From positions 496,001 to 560,000 of the forward strand of contig NZ_JAFIMU010000006.1 in assembly GCF_017302985.1 (NCBI RefSeq): 64,000 nucleotides of DNA, given 5' to 3'. Below the pieces are notes generated by a model that saw nothing but the letters and a program-made list of their open reading frames with translations, was not told the DNA's origin and searched no databases. This DNA comes from Corallococcus macrosporus. GTDB taxonomy: Bacteria; Myxococcota; Myxococcia; Myxococcales; Myxococcaceae. Below, one piece after another: positions 43,441 through 52,719 of this stretch. Each line of letters starts with the position of its first letter. Position 1 is the first letter of the stretch. Both the position numbers and the translations under genes were made by a program.

Positions 43441-44502
43441 CTACCGCGCCGCGGACTTGCGGCGCATCAGGAACACGCCCAGGCCCACGCCCGCGGCCCA
43501 CTTCGCCGCCGCGGCCAGGGGCGTCTTGCTCAGCGCCACCGGGCGGACCTCGTAGCGCGGCTCCGGCGGGACGGGACGGAAGTCCGTGGCGCCCGGCAGG
43601 TTCGCGCCCTGCTGCTCCGCCTCGGTCTTGGTGATGTTCGGTCCCGGCTCGTCCGGGTCGCGCGCCCCCGGCGCCTTCCCGTCCGGCGACTTGTGCTCGA
43701 GGATGCCGTTGATCTCCGCGCCCAGCAGCACGACCATGCAGGAGATCTGCATCCACAGCAGCATCACGATGACACCGCCGATGGCGCCGTAGTTCACGTC
43801 ATACGAGCCGAAGTTCGCCACGTACATCGAGAAGCCCCACGAGGCGATGACCCAGATGACCACGCTCACCACCGAGCCCGGGGTGATGAACTTGAACTTC
43901 TGCTTCACGTCCGGCAGCACGTAGTAGAGCACCGCCAGCAGCACCATCATCAGGATGCCGGCCACCGGCATGCGCAGCCACAGGACGATGGTCGACAGAG
44001 GCTCGCCCAGCTTGTCCGCCACCGCCGGCGTGACGATGGCGACGATGGCCGCCAGCACCACCGTGACGGCCGTGCCCAGCGTCGTCAGCAGCGCGATGCC
44101 GCGCTTCTTCCAGAACGGGCGCTTCTCCTCCACGCCGTAGACGGTGTTGAGCGACTCCATCAGCGCCACCACGCCGCCCGACGCCGCCCAGATGGCACCC
44201 ACGCCACCGATGGTCAGCAGCCCCACCGGATTGCTGGTCGCCAGGGCCTCCAGCCGCTCACCCAGAATCTTCGTCACCTCCTGGGGCGCGACCTTCGACA
44301 GCTCCTGGATGAGCTGCTGCGCCTGGTGCGGATCAATCAGCACACCGGCCAGCGACACGAGGAACAGCAGGAACGGGAACAGCGCCATGATGGCGGAGAA
44401 CGTCAGCGCGCTCGCGACGTTGCCGACCTTGTCGCGTCCCCACTCGTCCTTGAGGGACTTGAAGAACTCCTTCCAACTCATTCCCTTGCCGGGCCAGACC
44501 AT
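43441..44502 (-). CDS. YihY/BrkB-family inner-membrane protein
   Basis: A 353-aa protein from ATG 44502 (MVWPGKGMSWKEFFKSLKDE), preceded by GGAGGAG; the frame extends upstream to 44598 without such a site. Six membrane segments of the YihY (virulence factor BrkB, once called RNase BN) family are seen: ALTFSAIMALFPFLLFLVSL, VGLLTIGGVGAIWAASGG, LTTLGTAVTVVLAAIVAIV, AGILMMVLLAVLYYVLPD, SVVSVVIWVIASWGFSMYV, and IGGVIVMLLWMQISCMVVLLGAEIN. The pattern W-SAS-G is preserved. Function is not established; a transporter or envelope role is thought likely. The C-terminal 90 residues are Pro-rich, with one more hydrophobic stretch and an RRK end. Confidence 0.88.
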   Translation of the reverse strand: MVWPGKGMSWKEFFKSLKDEWGRDKVGNVASALTFSAIMALFPFLLFLVSLAGVLIDPHQAQQLIQELSKVAPQEVTKILGERLEALATSNPVGLLTIGGVGAIWAASGGVVALMESLNTVYGVEEKRPFWKKRGIALLTTLGTAVTVVLAAIVAIVTPAVADKLGEPLSTIVLWLRMPVAGILMMVLLAVLYYVLPDVKQKFKFITPGSVVSVVIWVIASWGFSMYVANFGSYDVNYGAIGGVIVMLLWMQISCMVVLLGAEINGILEHKSPDGKAPGARDPDEPGPNITKTEAEQQGANLPGATDFRPVPPEPRYEVRPVALSKTPLAAAAKWAAGVGLGVFLMRRKSAAR

Positions 44503-44644
44503 GCGTCTCCTCCTTGGAGGAGATTGGGCATTCCATCCCCAGGCTGGCTTCCTCCCTGGGGACGTTGCCTGGCCCCCTGCCTGCTTGGCGCGCAGCACCC
44601 GTGAAAAGGCAAGGCCCCCTTCACGCCCGCCCGGCCGCCTTGAA

Positions 44645-45190
44645 TCAGTAGGAAGGCAACACTTGCGCGTCTTTCAACCGGGGCGCGCGCTGATCCTTCA
44701 CGGATAGCAGCGGCTCCTTCACGGGCCAGGGGATGGCCAGGTCCGGATCATCCCAGGCCACGCTCCGCTCGGACTCCGGGGCGTATTGCGCGGTGCACTT
44801 GTAGAAGAAGTCCGCGGAGTCGCTCAGCACGCAGAAGCCGTGCGCGAAGCCCGGGGGGATCCACAGCTGCCACTTGTTGCCGGACGACAGCTCCGCGCCC
44901 ATCCACCGGCCGAACGTGGGCGAGCCCTTGCGCACGTCCACCACCACGTCCCAGACCGCGCCCGCCAGCACCTGCACCAGCTTCCCCTGCCCGTTGGGCT
45001 CCTGGAAGTGCAGGCCGCGCAGCGTGCCCCGCACGGACCGGGACAGGTTGTCCTGCACGAAGGCGCTCGGGATGCCCGCGGCCTCGTAGCGCTGGGCGTG
45101 GAACGTCTCCACGAAGAAGCCCCGCGAGTCCCCGAACACGCGGGGCTCCAGCAGGAGGACGCCGGGAAGCTCCGTCGTCTGCACCTTCAT
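44645..45190 (-). CDS. rfbC: dTDP-4-dehydrorhamnose 3,5-epimerase
   Basis: A 181-aa cupin enzyme, third step of dTDP-L-rhamnose synthesis. Motifs: [20 protein letters not shown], with the catalytic His in GLHFQ and the Arg pair, [29 protein letters not shown], and the [15 protein letters not shown] segment with the Tyr acid. Start ATG 45190 overlaps the rfbA stop as ATGA. Last gene of the leftward rfbBDAC operon. Confidence 0.93.
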   Translation of the reverse strand: MKVQTTELPGVLLLEPRVFGDSRGFFVETFHAQRYEAAGIPSAFVQDNLSRSVRGTLRGLHFQEPNGQGKLVQVLAGAVWDVVVDVRKGSPTFGRWMGAELSSGNKWQLWIPPGFAHGFCVLSDSADFFYKCTAQYAPESERSVAWDDPDLAIPWPVKEPLLSVKDQRAPRLKDAQVLPSY

Positions 45191-46068
45191 GGCGCCGTCC
45201 CCCGGTTCCCCAGGAGGGCCTTCAGGTACTGGCCGTAGTCGTTCTTCAGCATGGGCGCCGCGAGCGCCTCCAGCCGCGCCTCGTCGATGTAGCCCATGCG
45301 GTAGGCGATCTCCTCCGGGCAGGCGATCTTCAGGCCCTGCCGGCGCTCGATGATCTCGATGAACGACGACGCCTGCATCAGCGACTCGTGCGTCCCGGTG
45401 TCCAGCCACGCGTAGCCGCGCCCCATCAGCTCCACCGTGAGCTGGTCGCGGCGCATGTACTCCGCGTTGACGTCGGTGATCTCCAGCTCGCCGCGCTTGC
45501 TGGGCTTCAGCGCCGCGGCGATGTCCAGCACCTGGTTGTCGTAGAAGTACAGCCCCGTGACGGCGTAGTTGGAGCGGGGCTTCGCGGGCTTCTCCTCGAT
45601 GCTGATGGCGCGGTTGCCCGGCGCCAGCTCCACCACGCCGTAGCGCTGCGGATCCTTCACCTGGTAGCCGAACACCGTCGCCCCGGATGAGCGCCGCACC
45701 GCCCGCCGCACCAGCTCGCTCAGGCCGTCGCCGTAGAAGATGTTGTCCCCCAGGATGAGCGACACGGCGTCGCTCCCCACGAAGTCCCGGCCGATGACGA
45801 ACGCCTGCGCCAGGCCTTCCGGACGGGGCTGCTCCGCGTACCGGAAGGACATGCCCCACTGCTCGCCGTCGCCCAAGAGGTCGCGGAAGCGCGGCAGGTC
45901 CTGCGGCGTGGAGAGGATCAGCACCTCCCGGATGCCCGCCAGCATCAGCGTGGTCAGCGGGTAGTAGATCATCGGCTTGTCGTAGACGGGCAGCAGTTGC
46001 TTGCTCACCACGAGCGTCAGCGGATACAGGCGCGTCCCCGAGCCTCCCGCGAGGATGATTCCCTTCAT
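45187..46068 (-). CDS. rfbA: Glucose-1-phosphate thymidylyltransferase
   Basis: A 293-aa enzyme making dTDP-glucose from glucose-1-phosphate and dTTP, the first committed step. Nucleotide-binding motif [13 protein letters not shown] at 6-18, [26 protein letters not shown], and the sugar-binding [20 protein letters not shown]. The ending [10 protein letters not shown] is typical. ATGA overlaps on both sides couple it to rfbD (upstream) and rfbC (downstream). dTDP-rhamnose feedback is known for the family. Confidence 0.95.
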   Translation of the reverse strand: MKGIILAGGSGTRLYPLTLVVSKQLLPVYDKPMIYYPLTTLMLAGIREVLILSTPQDLPRFRDLLGDGEQWGMSFRYAEQPRPEGLAQAFVIGRDFVGSDAVSLILGDNIFYGDGLSELVRRAVRRSSGATVFGYQVKDPQRYGVVELAPGNRAISIEEKPAKPRSNYAVTGLYFYDNQVLDIAAALKPSKRGELEITDVNAEYMRRDQLTVELMGRGYAWLDTGTHESLMQASSFIEIIERRQGLKIACPEEIAYRMGYIDEARLEALAAPMLKNDYGQYLKALLGNRGTAP

Positions 46069-46979
46069 CCCGCCTCCCCGGCCCGGGCCTCGAGCCAGCT
46101 CGCATGGAAGCGCCGCAGGGATTCCGCCAACGCCAGCGGCTTCTCCGACAGCTGCTCCCGCGCCTTGTCCGTCACCAGCCCGCTCTTCAACGGCCGGGGC
46201 GCCGACAACTTCAGGTCCGCCATCCGCGTGGGGACCACCAGGCCCGCGTCAAAGCCAAACACGTCGCACAGCGCCCGCCCGAAGGCCACGCGGTCCAGCA
46301 CCGTGCCGCCGCAGGTGTTCCACGTCCCGCCCAGCCGCCGCTCGCCCAGCTCCACCAGCATCGCGGCGACGTTGTCCGAGAAGCTCGGGGACACGACCTG
46401 GTCCTCGAAGAGCTTCACCGGCTGCCCCGAGGACAGCGTCTTCACCAGCCACGCGCCGAAGTTGAGCCGGCCCTCCACCGGAGGCCAGCCGTACACCACC
46501 GCGGTCCGCGCAATCGCGCAGCCGGGCGAGAGCACGCGCGCGGCCTGCTCGCCCATGTGCTTCGTCACCGCGTAGACGCCCCGAGGGTTCGGCACCGCGT
46601 CCTCGGCATAGGGACCCGCGTCGCCGTCGAAGACGTAGTCGGTGGACACGTGCACCAGGTGCGCGCCGGCCTCGCGCGTCCAGCGGGCCACCGCCGCCGT
46701 GGCGGTGACGTTTGCGGCGTACGCGGCCTCGGGCGCCTTCTCGCACGCGTCCACCTCCGTCATCGACGCGCAGTGCAGGACGACCTCCGGCGCCAGCCGG
46801 GTCAGCACGGGCGCCACGTCCCGCTCCTGCGTGAGGTCCAGCGCCTCGTATTCGAAGGCCCCCGCCACGCGGCGCGGCCCCCGTCCCAGCCCCACCACCG
46901 CGTGGCCCCGCGCGGCCAACTGCGCGCACGCGCGGCGGCCCACCAGTCCGTTCGCTCCTGTGACGACGAAGCGGCTCAT
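46065..46979 (-). CDS. rfbD: dTDP-4-dehydrorhamnose reductase
   Basis: A 304-aa SDR enzyme giving dTDP-L-rhamnose with NAD(P)H. N-terminal Rossmann motif [17 protein letters not shown], the family motif [25 protein letters not shown], and the catalytic YAVTKHMGE (YxxxK). It lies between rfbB and rfbA, with ATGA overlaps at both ends (46976-46979 and 46065-46068). Length is normal. Confidence 0.93.
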   Translation of the reverse strand: MSRFVVTGANGLVGRRACAQLAARGHAVVGLGRGPRRVAGAFEYEALDLTQERDVAPVLTRLAPEVVLHCASMTEVDACEKAPEAAYAANVTATAAVARWTREAGAHLVHVSTDYVFDGDAGPYAEDAVPNPRGVYAVTKHMGEQAARVLSPGCAIARTAVVYGWPPVEGRLNFGAWLVKTLSSGQPVKLFEDQVVSPSFSDNVAAMLVELGERRLGGTWNTCGGTVLDRVAFGRALCDVFGFDAGLVVPTRMADLKLSAPRPLKSGLVTDKAREQLSEKPLALAESLRRFHASWLEARAGEAG

Positions 46980-47998
46980 GCTCCGTGACCTCCATGCGTC
47001 AGCGTCACGGTGCGGCGGTACTCACCGCTCAGCACGCGCTCCCACCACTCCGGGTGCTCCACGTACCAGCGCACCGTGTCCGCCAGCCCCGCTTCGAAGG
47101 AATGCGCGGGCGTCCATCCCAGCTCACGGCGGCTCTTCGCCGGGTCGATGGCGTAGCGGCGGTCGTGTCCCGGCCGGTCGGTGACGAACTCGATGAGCGA
47201 CTCCGGCTTGCCCAGCGCCGCGAGGATGCCCTTCACCAGGTCCAGGTTCTTGCGCTCCGCGCCGCCGCCCAGGTTGTAGACCTCACCGGCCCGGCCGCGC
47301 TCCAGCGCCTGGAGCAATCCCTGACAGTGGTCCTCCACGTGCAGCCAGTCGCGCACGTGCTGGCCGTCGCCGTAGACGGGGAGCTTCTGGTTCCTCAGCG
47401 CGTTCACCACCATGCGGGGGATGAGCTTCTCCGGGAACTGGTAGCGCCCGTAGTTGTTCGAGCAGCGCGTCACCACCACGTCCAGCCCGTAGGTGTGGTG
47501 GTACGCCAGGGCCAGCAGGTCCGCGCCCGTCTTGGACGCCGAATAGGGGCTGGAGGGCTGCAAGGGCGAGGTCTCCGTGAAGGCCCCGGACGGCCCCAGC
47601 GAGCCGTAGACCTCGTCGGTGGAAACCTGCACGAACCGGCGGAGGCCCCGCGCCCGGCAGGCCTCCAGCAACTGCTGGGTGCCCAGGACGTTGGTGGTGA
47701 CGAAGACGGCGGGGCCCTCGATGGAGCGGTCCACGTGGCTCTCCGCGGCCAGGTGGAGGACGCAGTCGATGGCGTGCTCCTGGAGCACCCGGTCCACGCA
47801 GGCCCGGTCGCCCACGTCGCCGTGCACGAAGACGTGGCGGGCGTCGTCCGCGAGGTCCGCGAGGTTCTCCAGGTTGCCCGCGTAGGTGAGGCGGTCCAGG
47901 TTGACGACCTTCCAGTCTGGCCGCTCGCGGAGCAGGTAGCGCACCAGGTTGGACCCGATGAAGCCGCAGCCACCCGTGACCAGGACGTTCGTTGACAT
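46976..47998 (-). CDS. rfbB: dTDP-glucose 4,6-dehydratase
   Basis: A 340-aa extended SDR and first gene of the rfbBDAC operon. NAD motif VTGGCGFIGSNLVRYLL, LHLAAESHVDRSI, the dehydratase triad in QVSTDEVYGSL (Thr-Asp-Glu), and catalytic YSASKTGADLLALAYHHTYG. Also RCSNNYGRYQFPEKLIPRM, characteristic of RmlB. Start ATG 47998; the 117 bp to the divergent glycosyltransferase gene must hold promoters for both polysaccharide operons. Confidence 0.95.
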   Translation of the reverse strand: MSTNVLVTGGCGFIGSNLVRYLLRERPDWKVVNLDRLTYAGNLENLADLADDARHVFVHGDVGDRACVDRVLQEHAIDCVLHLAAESHVDRSIEGPAVFVTTNVLGTQQLLEACRARGLRRFVQVSTDEVYGSLGPSGAFTETSPLQPSSPYSASKTGADLLALAYHHTYGLDVVVTRCSNNYGRYQFPEKLIPRMVVNALRNQKLPVYGDGQHVRDWLHVEDHCQGLLQALERGRAGEVYNLGGGAERKNLDLVKGILAALGKPESLIEFVTDRPGHDRRYAIDPAKSRRELGWTPAHSFEAGLADTVRWYVEHPEWWERVLSGEYRRTVTLTHGGHGA

Positions 47999-48115
47999 GG
48001 ACCCAACCTCGGGGGACGGCGTGGGCCGCCCTGGGTACTGTGCGGAGGCCCCTCCGTCAAGGCACGTCGGGCGCTCTTGTAAGGGCGGGCTGGACGGTTG
48101 TAAGGGAACGCGCGC

Positions 48116-49765
48116 GTGTCACCGCGACCTCCTCTCGGCCCGGGCGGACCCTTGCACATCCATCAGCTGGTCACCCGCCTGGCATGGGGTGACGCGATTG
48201 GCAACCAGGTGCGCTACCTCCAGAGCCTGCTGCGCTCCTGGGGCCACACCTCCGAAATCTACGCCGACTCCTGGGACGACGCGTGCCGCGACCAGGTGCA
48301 CGCCGCCAGGAACTACCCGCGCGAGGCCACCCGCGACTCCGTGCTGCTCGTGCACCACAGCTTCGAGTCGAAGCAGGTGCCGCTCATCGCCCGGTCGCGC
48401 GGCCGCAAGCTGCTCGTCTACCACAACATCACCCCCGCCCGGCTCTTCGAGGGCTACGACCGGGGCGCGGTGCTCGCGTGCGACGCCGCCCGCCTGGAGC
48501 TACTCGCGCTGCGCCCGCACGTGGACGGCGCCTTCGCCTACTCGCGCTTCAGCGCGGAGGAGCTGGTCGCCGCGGGCTACCCGCGCGTGGACGTGCTGCC
48601 CTTCGCCATTGACTGGAACGCGTTCGACACGCCGCCGGATCCGGCGCTGATGGCGGAGCTGGATGACGGCTGCGCCAACATCCTCTTCGTGGGCCGCGCG
48701 GTGCCCAGCAAGTACGTGGACGACGTGCTGCGCGTCTTCACCGCGTACCAGCGGCTGTACCAGCCCAAGAGCCGCCTGCTCATCGCGGGCAACATCCACC
48801 GCGACGCGCCCTATGGCGGCTTCCTGCACGGGCTCAAGGACCTGCTCGGCCCGGACCGCATCCAGTTCCTGGGCCGCGTCAACGCCGCGCAGCTGTCCGC
48901 CTGCTTCGCGTCCGCCACGGCCTACCTCTCCATGAGCCGGCACGAGGGCTTCGGCGTGCCGCTGCTGGAGGCCATGTACCGCGACGTGCCCGTTGTCGCG
49001 TATGGCGCCGCGGCCGTCCCGGAGACCATGGGCGGCGCGGGCCTCACGACGTTTTCGCGCGAGCCCATGGACGTGGCGCAGCTGCTCGCGGTGCTGGAGC
49101 GCGAACCCGCGCTGCGCCAGCAGGTGCTCACCGCGCAGCGCGCCCGCGTGGCCGCCCTGTCCCAGAAGGCCGTGGCCACCCAGGTGCGCGACACGCTCCT
49201 GCGCTGGCTGGGAGGCAGCGGGCCCGGCCCGGTGGAGGCCGCCTCGCGGACGCCCGCCATCGACCTGGTCTGCCCCGGCTTCTCCTCGCGGCCGGAGGCG
49301 CCCATGTCGCGGCTCGCCCGTGAGCTGCACCGCCGCCTGCCTGACTCCCGCATCCTTGCCCTGCGGGGGCGCGGCGAGGAGCCCGTCCTCTCGCTCGGCC
49401 CCCAGCCGGAGGGAGGAGCGCCCGTCTGGCACTTCACCCCCGACCAGCCCGTCGGCCCCGCGCCCGAGCCGCTGCCCGGCTCGTCCTCGCTGGAGACGGC
49501 GGTGCGGGCCTCTTCCGGGAAGGTGGTGCTGCTGGGCACGGACACCGCCGCCGCCCAGGCGCTGATGGCCAGCGTGGGGCGACGGAGCTGGGGTGTGCGC
49601 GACGCGGCCGTCGCGTCCGACGAGGCGGCGACGGAGGCGGCCCGGCACCACCTGGGGCCGCGCCTGGTGGAGCTGGACCGGACGGACCCGGACGCCGTGG
49701 CCAACGTCCTGGTGCAGGCCCTGACATCGAAGAAGAAGCGAGGAGCCCGCGATGCACGCCGCTGA
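48116..49765 (+). CDS. GT4-family glycosyltransferase with extra C-terminal domain
   Basis: A 549-aa protein from GTG 48116 (VSPRPPLGPGGPLHIHQLVT). GT-B fold: the N-lobe with IHQLVTRLAWGDAIGNQVRYL, then ILFVGRAVPSKYVDDVLRVF, RLLIAGNIH and the donor-site SRHEGFGVPLLEAMYRDVPVVAYG, which holds the E-x7-E motif of GT4 retaining enzymes. The GT4 core ends near residue 370. The remaining 180 residues (TPAIDLVCPGFSSRPEAP, KVVLLGTDTAAAQALMAS) form an extra domain of unknown role. It diverges from rfbB and leads a rightward operon: the next gene overlaps by 14 bp. Probably adds a sugar, perhaps rhamnose, to the O-antigen in the cytosol (inference). Confidence 0.85.
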   Translation: MSPRPPLGPGGPLHIHQLVTRLAWGDAIGNQVRYLQSLLRSWGHTSEIYADSWDDACRDQVHAARNYPREATRDSVLLVHHSFESKQVPLIARSRGRKLLVYHNITPARLFEGYDRGAVLACDAARLELLALRPHVDGAFAYSRFSAEELVAAGYPRVDVLPFAIDWNAFDTPPDPALMAELDDGCANILFVGRAVPSKYVDDVLRVFTAYQRLYQPKSRLLIAGNIHRDAPYGGFLHGLKDLLGPDRIQFLGRVNAAQLSACFASATAYLSMSRHEGFGVPLLEAMYRDVPVVAYGAAAVPETMGGAGLTTFSREPMDVAQLLAVLEREPALRQQVLTAQRARVAALSQKAVATQVRDTLLRWLGGSGPGPVEAASRTPAIDLVCPGFSSRPEAPMSRLARELHRRLPDSRILALRGRGEEPVLSLGPQPEGGAPVWHFTPDQPVGPAPEPLPGSSSLETAVRASSGKVVLLGTDTAAAQALMASVGRRSWGVRDAAVASDEAATEAARHHLGPRLVELDRTDPDAVANVLVQALTSKKKRGARDARR

Positions 49766-50207
49766 CCTGCTCACGGCCGAGCCCTCGGCCCAGGCCGTGG
49801 CCGCCGCCACCCAGCGGCTCCCCGAGCCGTCCGCCGCCGCGCGCGACCACCTGCGCCGCACCCTGGCCGCGTCGCTGCGCGCCCCCGTCGCGGGCAAGTG
49901 GCCGGCGCTGCTGCTGGAGGCACGCTCCAAGGCGGACGTGCGCTATGTGGAGCCCGCGACGTCGCACCGCCCCGTCCTGGGGCCCGTGCTCGTGTTCGCC
50001 AAGCGGACGTTTCGCGGCGCGTTCCAGCCGTTCATCAACGAGGTGCTGCGCCGCCAGGTGCACTTCAACGAAGCCATCCTGGACGCACTCACCGTCGTCA
50101 TCGAGAACCAGCGCGAGCACGCGCGGACGCAGGCGCTGTGGCGGCGCGAACTGGAGGCACGATTGAAGCAGTTGGAGAAGGATCCGCCGGGGCCCTCTTC
50201 ACCCTGA
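49752..50207 (+). CDS. Small helical protein with the RQxxFN module of the O-antigen locus
   Basis: A 151-aa protein from ATG 49752, with GGAG upstream, overlapping the previous gene by 14 bp. It has no signal peptide. The core PVLGPVLVFAKRTFRGAFQP, continuing FINEVLRRQVHFNEAILDAL, is an amphipathic helical segment. It recurs in related form in the WbgA-like protein of this locus (KRAFVLGLRPLHVELLKPQA, AFNQRVLRVLERL; and RRAMRPVLEPLLERQAEWN). Such segments occur beside glycosyltransferase and methyltransferase domains in other bacterial polysaccharide loci. Its likely role is to bind the membrane interface or a partner enzyme. No catalytic motif is present. Confidence 0.7.
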   Translation: MHAADLLTAEPSAQAVAAATQRLPEPSAAARDHLRRTLAASLRAPVAGKWPALLLEARSKADVRYVEPATSHRPVLGPVLVFAKRTFRGAFQPFINEVLRRQVHFNEAILDALTVVIENQREHARTQALWRRELEARLKQLEKDPPGPSSP

Positions 50208-50395
50208 GCGCATGGCTGCCTGCTCGACGGACGGCGACCCCGCCGGGCGTTGACGCAGGAACCTCCTCCGCGCTACATCGGCCCCTCGCTTCGCCTGCCT
50301 CGTCGTCCTGAGGGGGATGCCACGGGGAGAATCAACGGCGGCGGCGAATCGTTTCCTCCGGGCCGCATCCAGCCCACGACGCGAGTTGCCAAGGC

Positions 50396-51673
50396 ATGAA
50401 GATCGGGTTCCTCGTTGGGGACATCGCCAATATCTCCGGTGGGTCCAACGTCATCCTGGAGTACGCCTCGCGGCTCCAGGACCTCGGCCATGAGGCCGTC
50501 CTCATCACCCCGGGCCCCGTCAAGCTGACGTATCCCCTGTGGCACCCGCGGCTGGCGGACCTGCCGCGCCGGTCGCTCGCGGAGGCCGAGGGCGAGTCCT
50601 TCGACTTCGCGCTGGCCACGTGGTGGATCACCTTCTACGACCTGTGGCGCGTCAACGCCCGGGTGTACGGCTACCTGAACCAGAGCCTGGAGTCGCGCTT
50701 CCACGCGGAGCGCCACTACAAGCTGCTCAACCGGCAGACGTACTCGCTGCCGCTCTTGTTCGTCACCGAGGCGAAGTGGCTGGTGGAGTTCATCCAGACG
50801 CTGCAGCCCGAGGGGCGCACGCTCTACGTGCAGAACGGCCTGTCCCGCGACCACTTCCCCTGCGTGCAGGCCCCGCCGAAGCGCGACGGCAAGCTGCGCG
50901 TGCTGGTGGAGGGCCCGTGGGGCGTGGGCTTCAAGGGCGTGCCGGAGACGTTCGAGGTCCTGGAGCTGGCGGCGCAGGCGGGCGTGCAGTTCGAGACGGG
51001 GTGGCTGGCGTCGTCGTCCGGCGGGCAGAAGCCCACCGTGGGCGGGCAGCCGGTGCAGGTGCACGAGCGCATCCCCATCAACCAGGTGCACCAGGTCTAC
51101 GGCCAGTACGACGTGCTGCTGAAGCTCTCTCGCGTCGAGGGCATGTTCGGCCCGCCGCTGGAGATGTTCTCCCAGGGCGGCACCGCCATCACGTACACCG
51201 TCACCGGCACCGACGAGTACATGGTGCACGGGCAGAACTCGCTGATGGTGGAGCCGTACAACCACCGGCAGATCGTCCAGTTCCTGCGCCTGTTGAGCAC
51301 GCAGCCCGCGTACCTCGCGCACCTGCGCACGAACGCGCTGGCCACGGCGAAGGCGTTCACGGACTGGGAGTCCAGCACGCGCCAGGTGGCCTCCGGGCTG
51401 GAGGCGCTGCACGCGGAGGGCTGGACGAACTCGCACCTGCGCCCCGCGCTGTCCGCGATGTCCACCATGCACGGCCACTGGCTGGACGACGTCTGGCGCG
51501 CGGAGCGCGGGGGCCACTCGCCGCTGCATCCGTACGTGGGCCCCGGCGAGCAGGTGCTGCTGGAGCGCTACCGCCAGTTCAAGAAGTCCCGCCCCGTCCG
51601 CGCGCTGCAGAAGCTGGTGTCGGACGACCTGAAGAAGTCCCTGCGCGCCCGCCTCACGCGAGTCCTGTCATGA
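50396..51673 (+). CDS. GT4-family glycosyltransferase
   Basis: A 425-aa protein from ATG 50396 (MKIGFLVGDIANISGGSNVI). GT-B fold: the N-lobe has the GGSNVILEYASRL helix, DFALATWWITFYDLW and LFVTEAKWLVEF. The C-lobe has LRVLVEGPWGVGFKGVPETF, YDVLLKLSRVEGMFGPPLEMFSQ (E-x-FG-PPLE donor site) and NSLMVEP. The TWWITFYDLW and LNQSLESRF features resemble RfaB/rhamnan-type GT4 enzymes. It lies 188 bp after the previous stop, and its own stop overlaps the next gene (ATGA at 51670-51673). Role: sugar transfer in O-antigen assembly; specificity unknown. Confidence 0.86.
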   Translation: MKIGFLVGDIANISGGSNVILEYASRLQDLGHEAVLITPGPVKLTYPLWHPRLADLPRRSLAEAEGESFDFALATWWITFYDLWRVNARVYGYLNQSLESRFHAERHYKLLNRQTYSLPLLFVTEAKWLVEFIQTLQPEGRTLYVQNGLSRDHFPCVQAPPKRDGKLRVLVEGPWGVGFKGVPETFEVLELAAQAGVQFETGWLASSSGGQKPTVGGQPVQVHERIPINQVHQVYGQYDVLLKLSRVEGMFGPPLEMFSQGGTAITYTVTGTDEYMVHGQNSLMVEPYNHRQIVQFLRLLSTQPAYLAHLRTNALATAKAFTDWESSTRQVASGLEALHAEGWTNSHLRPALSAMSTMHGHWLDDVWRAERGGHSPLHPYVGPGEQVLLERYRQFKKSRPVRALQKLVSDDLKKSLRARLTRVLS

Positions 51674-52698
51674 GAGTCCATCCGCCCTCCCCTTCCGTCC
51701 AGCGCGTCGCCTTCGTGGGCGAGCCGGCCTTCGAGCCGCACGTGCCCGTCCAGGCGGCGTGGGCCCAGGTCCGCTTCTTCCCGGTGACGGCCGGCCAGTG
51801 GGAGCCCGCGCTCGACGCGGCCCGGGCCTGGGATGCGAACGCGACGCTCGTGTTCCGTCCGCAGGACCTCACGCCGGAGCTGGCGGCACAGGTGCCCGGG
51901 AGCATGCGCATCGGCGTCATCCCCGCGCCGCTGTTCAGCGCAGAGGAGATCGAGCGGCTCGCGCGCATCAGCGGCCCGGACGTGAAGGGCTTCCGCTGGC
52001 TCACGTATCTGGAGACGCCCACGTCGCCGGAGCTGGCGCGGCTGCCGCTGCTGCAGACGCTGCCCCTGCCGGTGGACACCGCGCGCTGCCCCACGGGCCC
52101 GCGGCTGGACGTGCGCCGGATGCTGGTGGCGGACTGGGCCAGCCCGTCGCAGGAGGCGCTGGAGCACCTGCGCAAGCTGGGGCCGGTGGACGTGCTGTCC
52201 TCGCACGCCACGCCGGAAGAGGTGTCCCAGGCGCTGGAGAAGGCCGGCACGCTGGTCTACGCGTCGCGCGACCTGATGGGCCGCTTTGATCCGCTGCCGC
52301 TGCTGGCCATGGCGCACGGGCTGCTCGTCATCGCCGACACGGTCTTCGCCAGCGAGTGGAACATCGAGCCGGAGGACGAGTTCCTCTACCGTCCGGACGG
52401 CCAGTGGGCGCGCTCGCTGGACGAGGTCTTCCGCATGCCGGTGTCCTTCCGCGCGGTGCGCATCCGCGCGTGGCAGAAGATGCGCGAGGCCTTCGACGCG
52501 TCCTCGTGCTTCCAGCGCGTGCTGCACGACGCGCACCTGTTCGCGGACCCCGTGGCGCACCTGGCGTCGCTCGTGTCCCCGCGCCCCCCGGTGGCCGCCC
52601 CCGTCGCCGTGGAGTCCGCCGCGACGCCCGCCCCGGAAGCCCTGGGCGCGGAGAAGGTCACGCGTCTCACCCGCGCCCGCGCGGCCGTCCCCAACTAG
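51670..52698 (+). CDS. Glycosyltransferase-like protein of unknown specificity
   Basis: A 342-aa protein starting at ATG 51670 in an ATGA overlap with the previous gene. The frame is open much further upstream, but coupling fixes this start. It resembles CgeB/GT1-like proteins: VQRVAFVGEPAFEPHVP at the start, ATLVFRPQDLTPELAAQV, VKGFRWLTYLETPTSPEL, then LVYASRDLMGRFDPLPLLAMAHGLLVIADTVF. The last is a C-lobe with a D-P-L-P-x-L-AMA loop in place of the GT4 E-x7-E. It ends with an Ala/Pro/Val-rich tail. Role in the same O-antigen operon is inferred from position. Confidence 0.65.
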   Translation: MRVHPPSPSVQRVAFVGEPAFEPHVPVQAAWAQVRFFPVTAGQWEPALDAARAWDANATLVFRPQDLTPELAAQVPGSMRIGVIPAPLFSAEEIERLARISGPDVKGFRWLTYLETPTSPELARLPLLQTLPLPVDTARCPTGPRLDVRRMLVADWASPSQEALEHLRKLGPVDVLSSHATPEEVSQALEKAGTLVYASRDLMGRFDPLPLLAMAHGLLVIADTVFASEWNIEPEDEFLYRPDGQWARSLDEVFRMPVSFRAVRIRAWQKMREAFDASSCFQRVLHDAHLFADPVAHLASLVSPRPPVAAPVAVESAATPAPEALGAEKVTRLTRARAAVPN

Positions 52699-52719
52699 AG
52701 CCAAGGACACCGGAAGCAG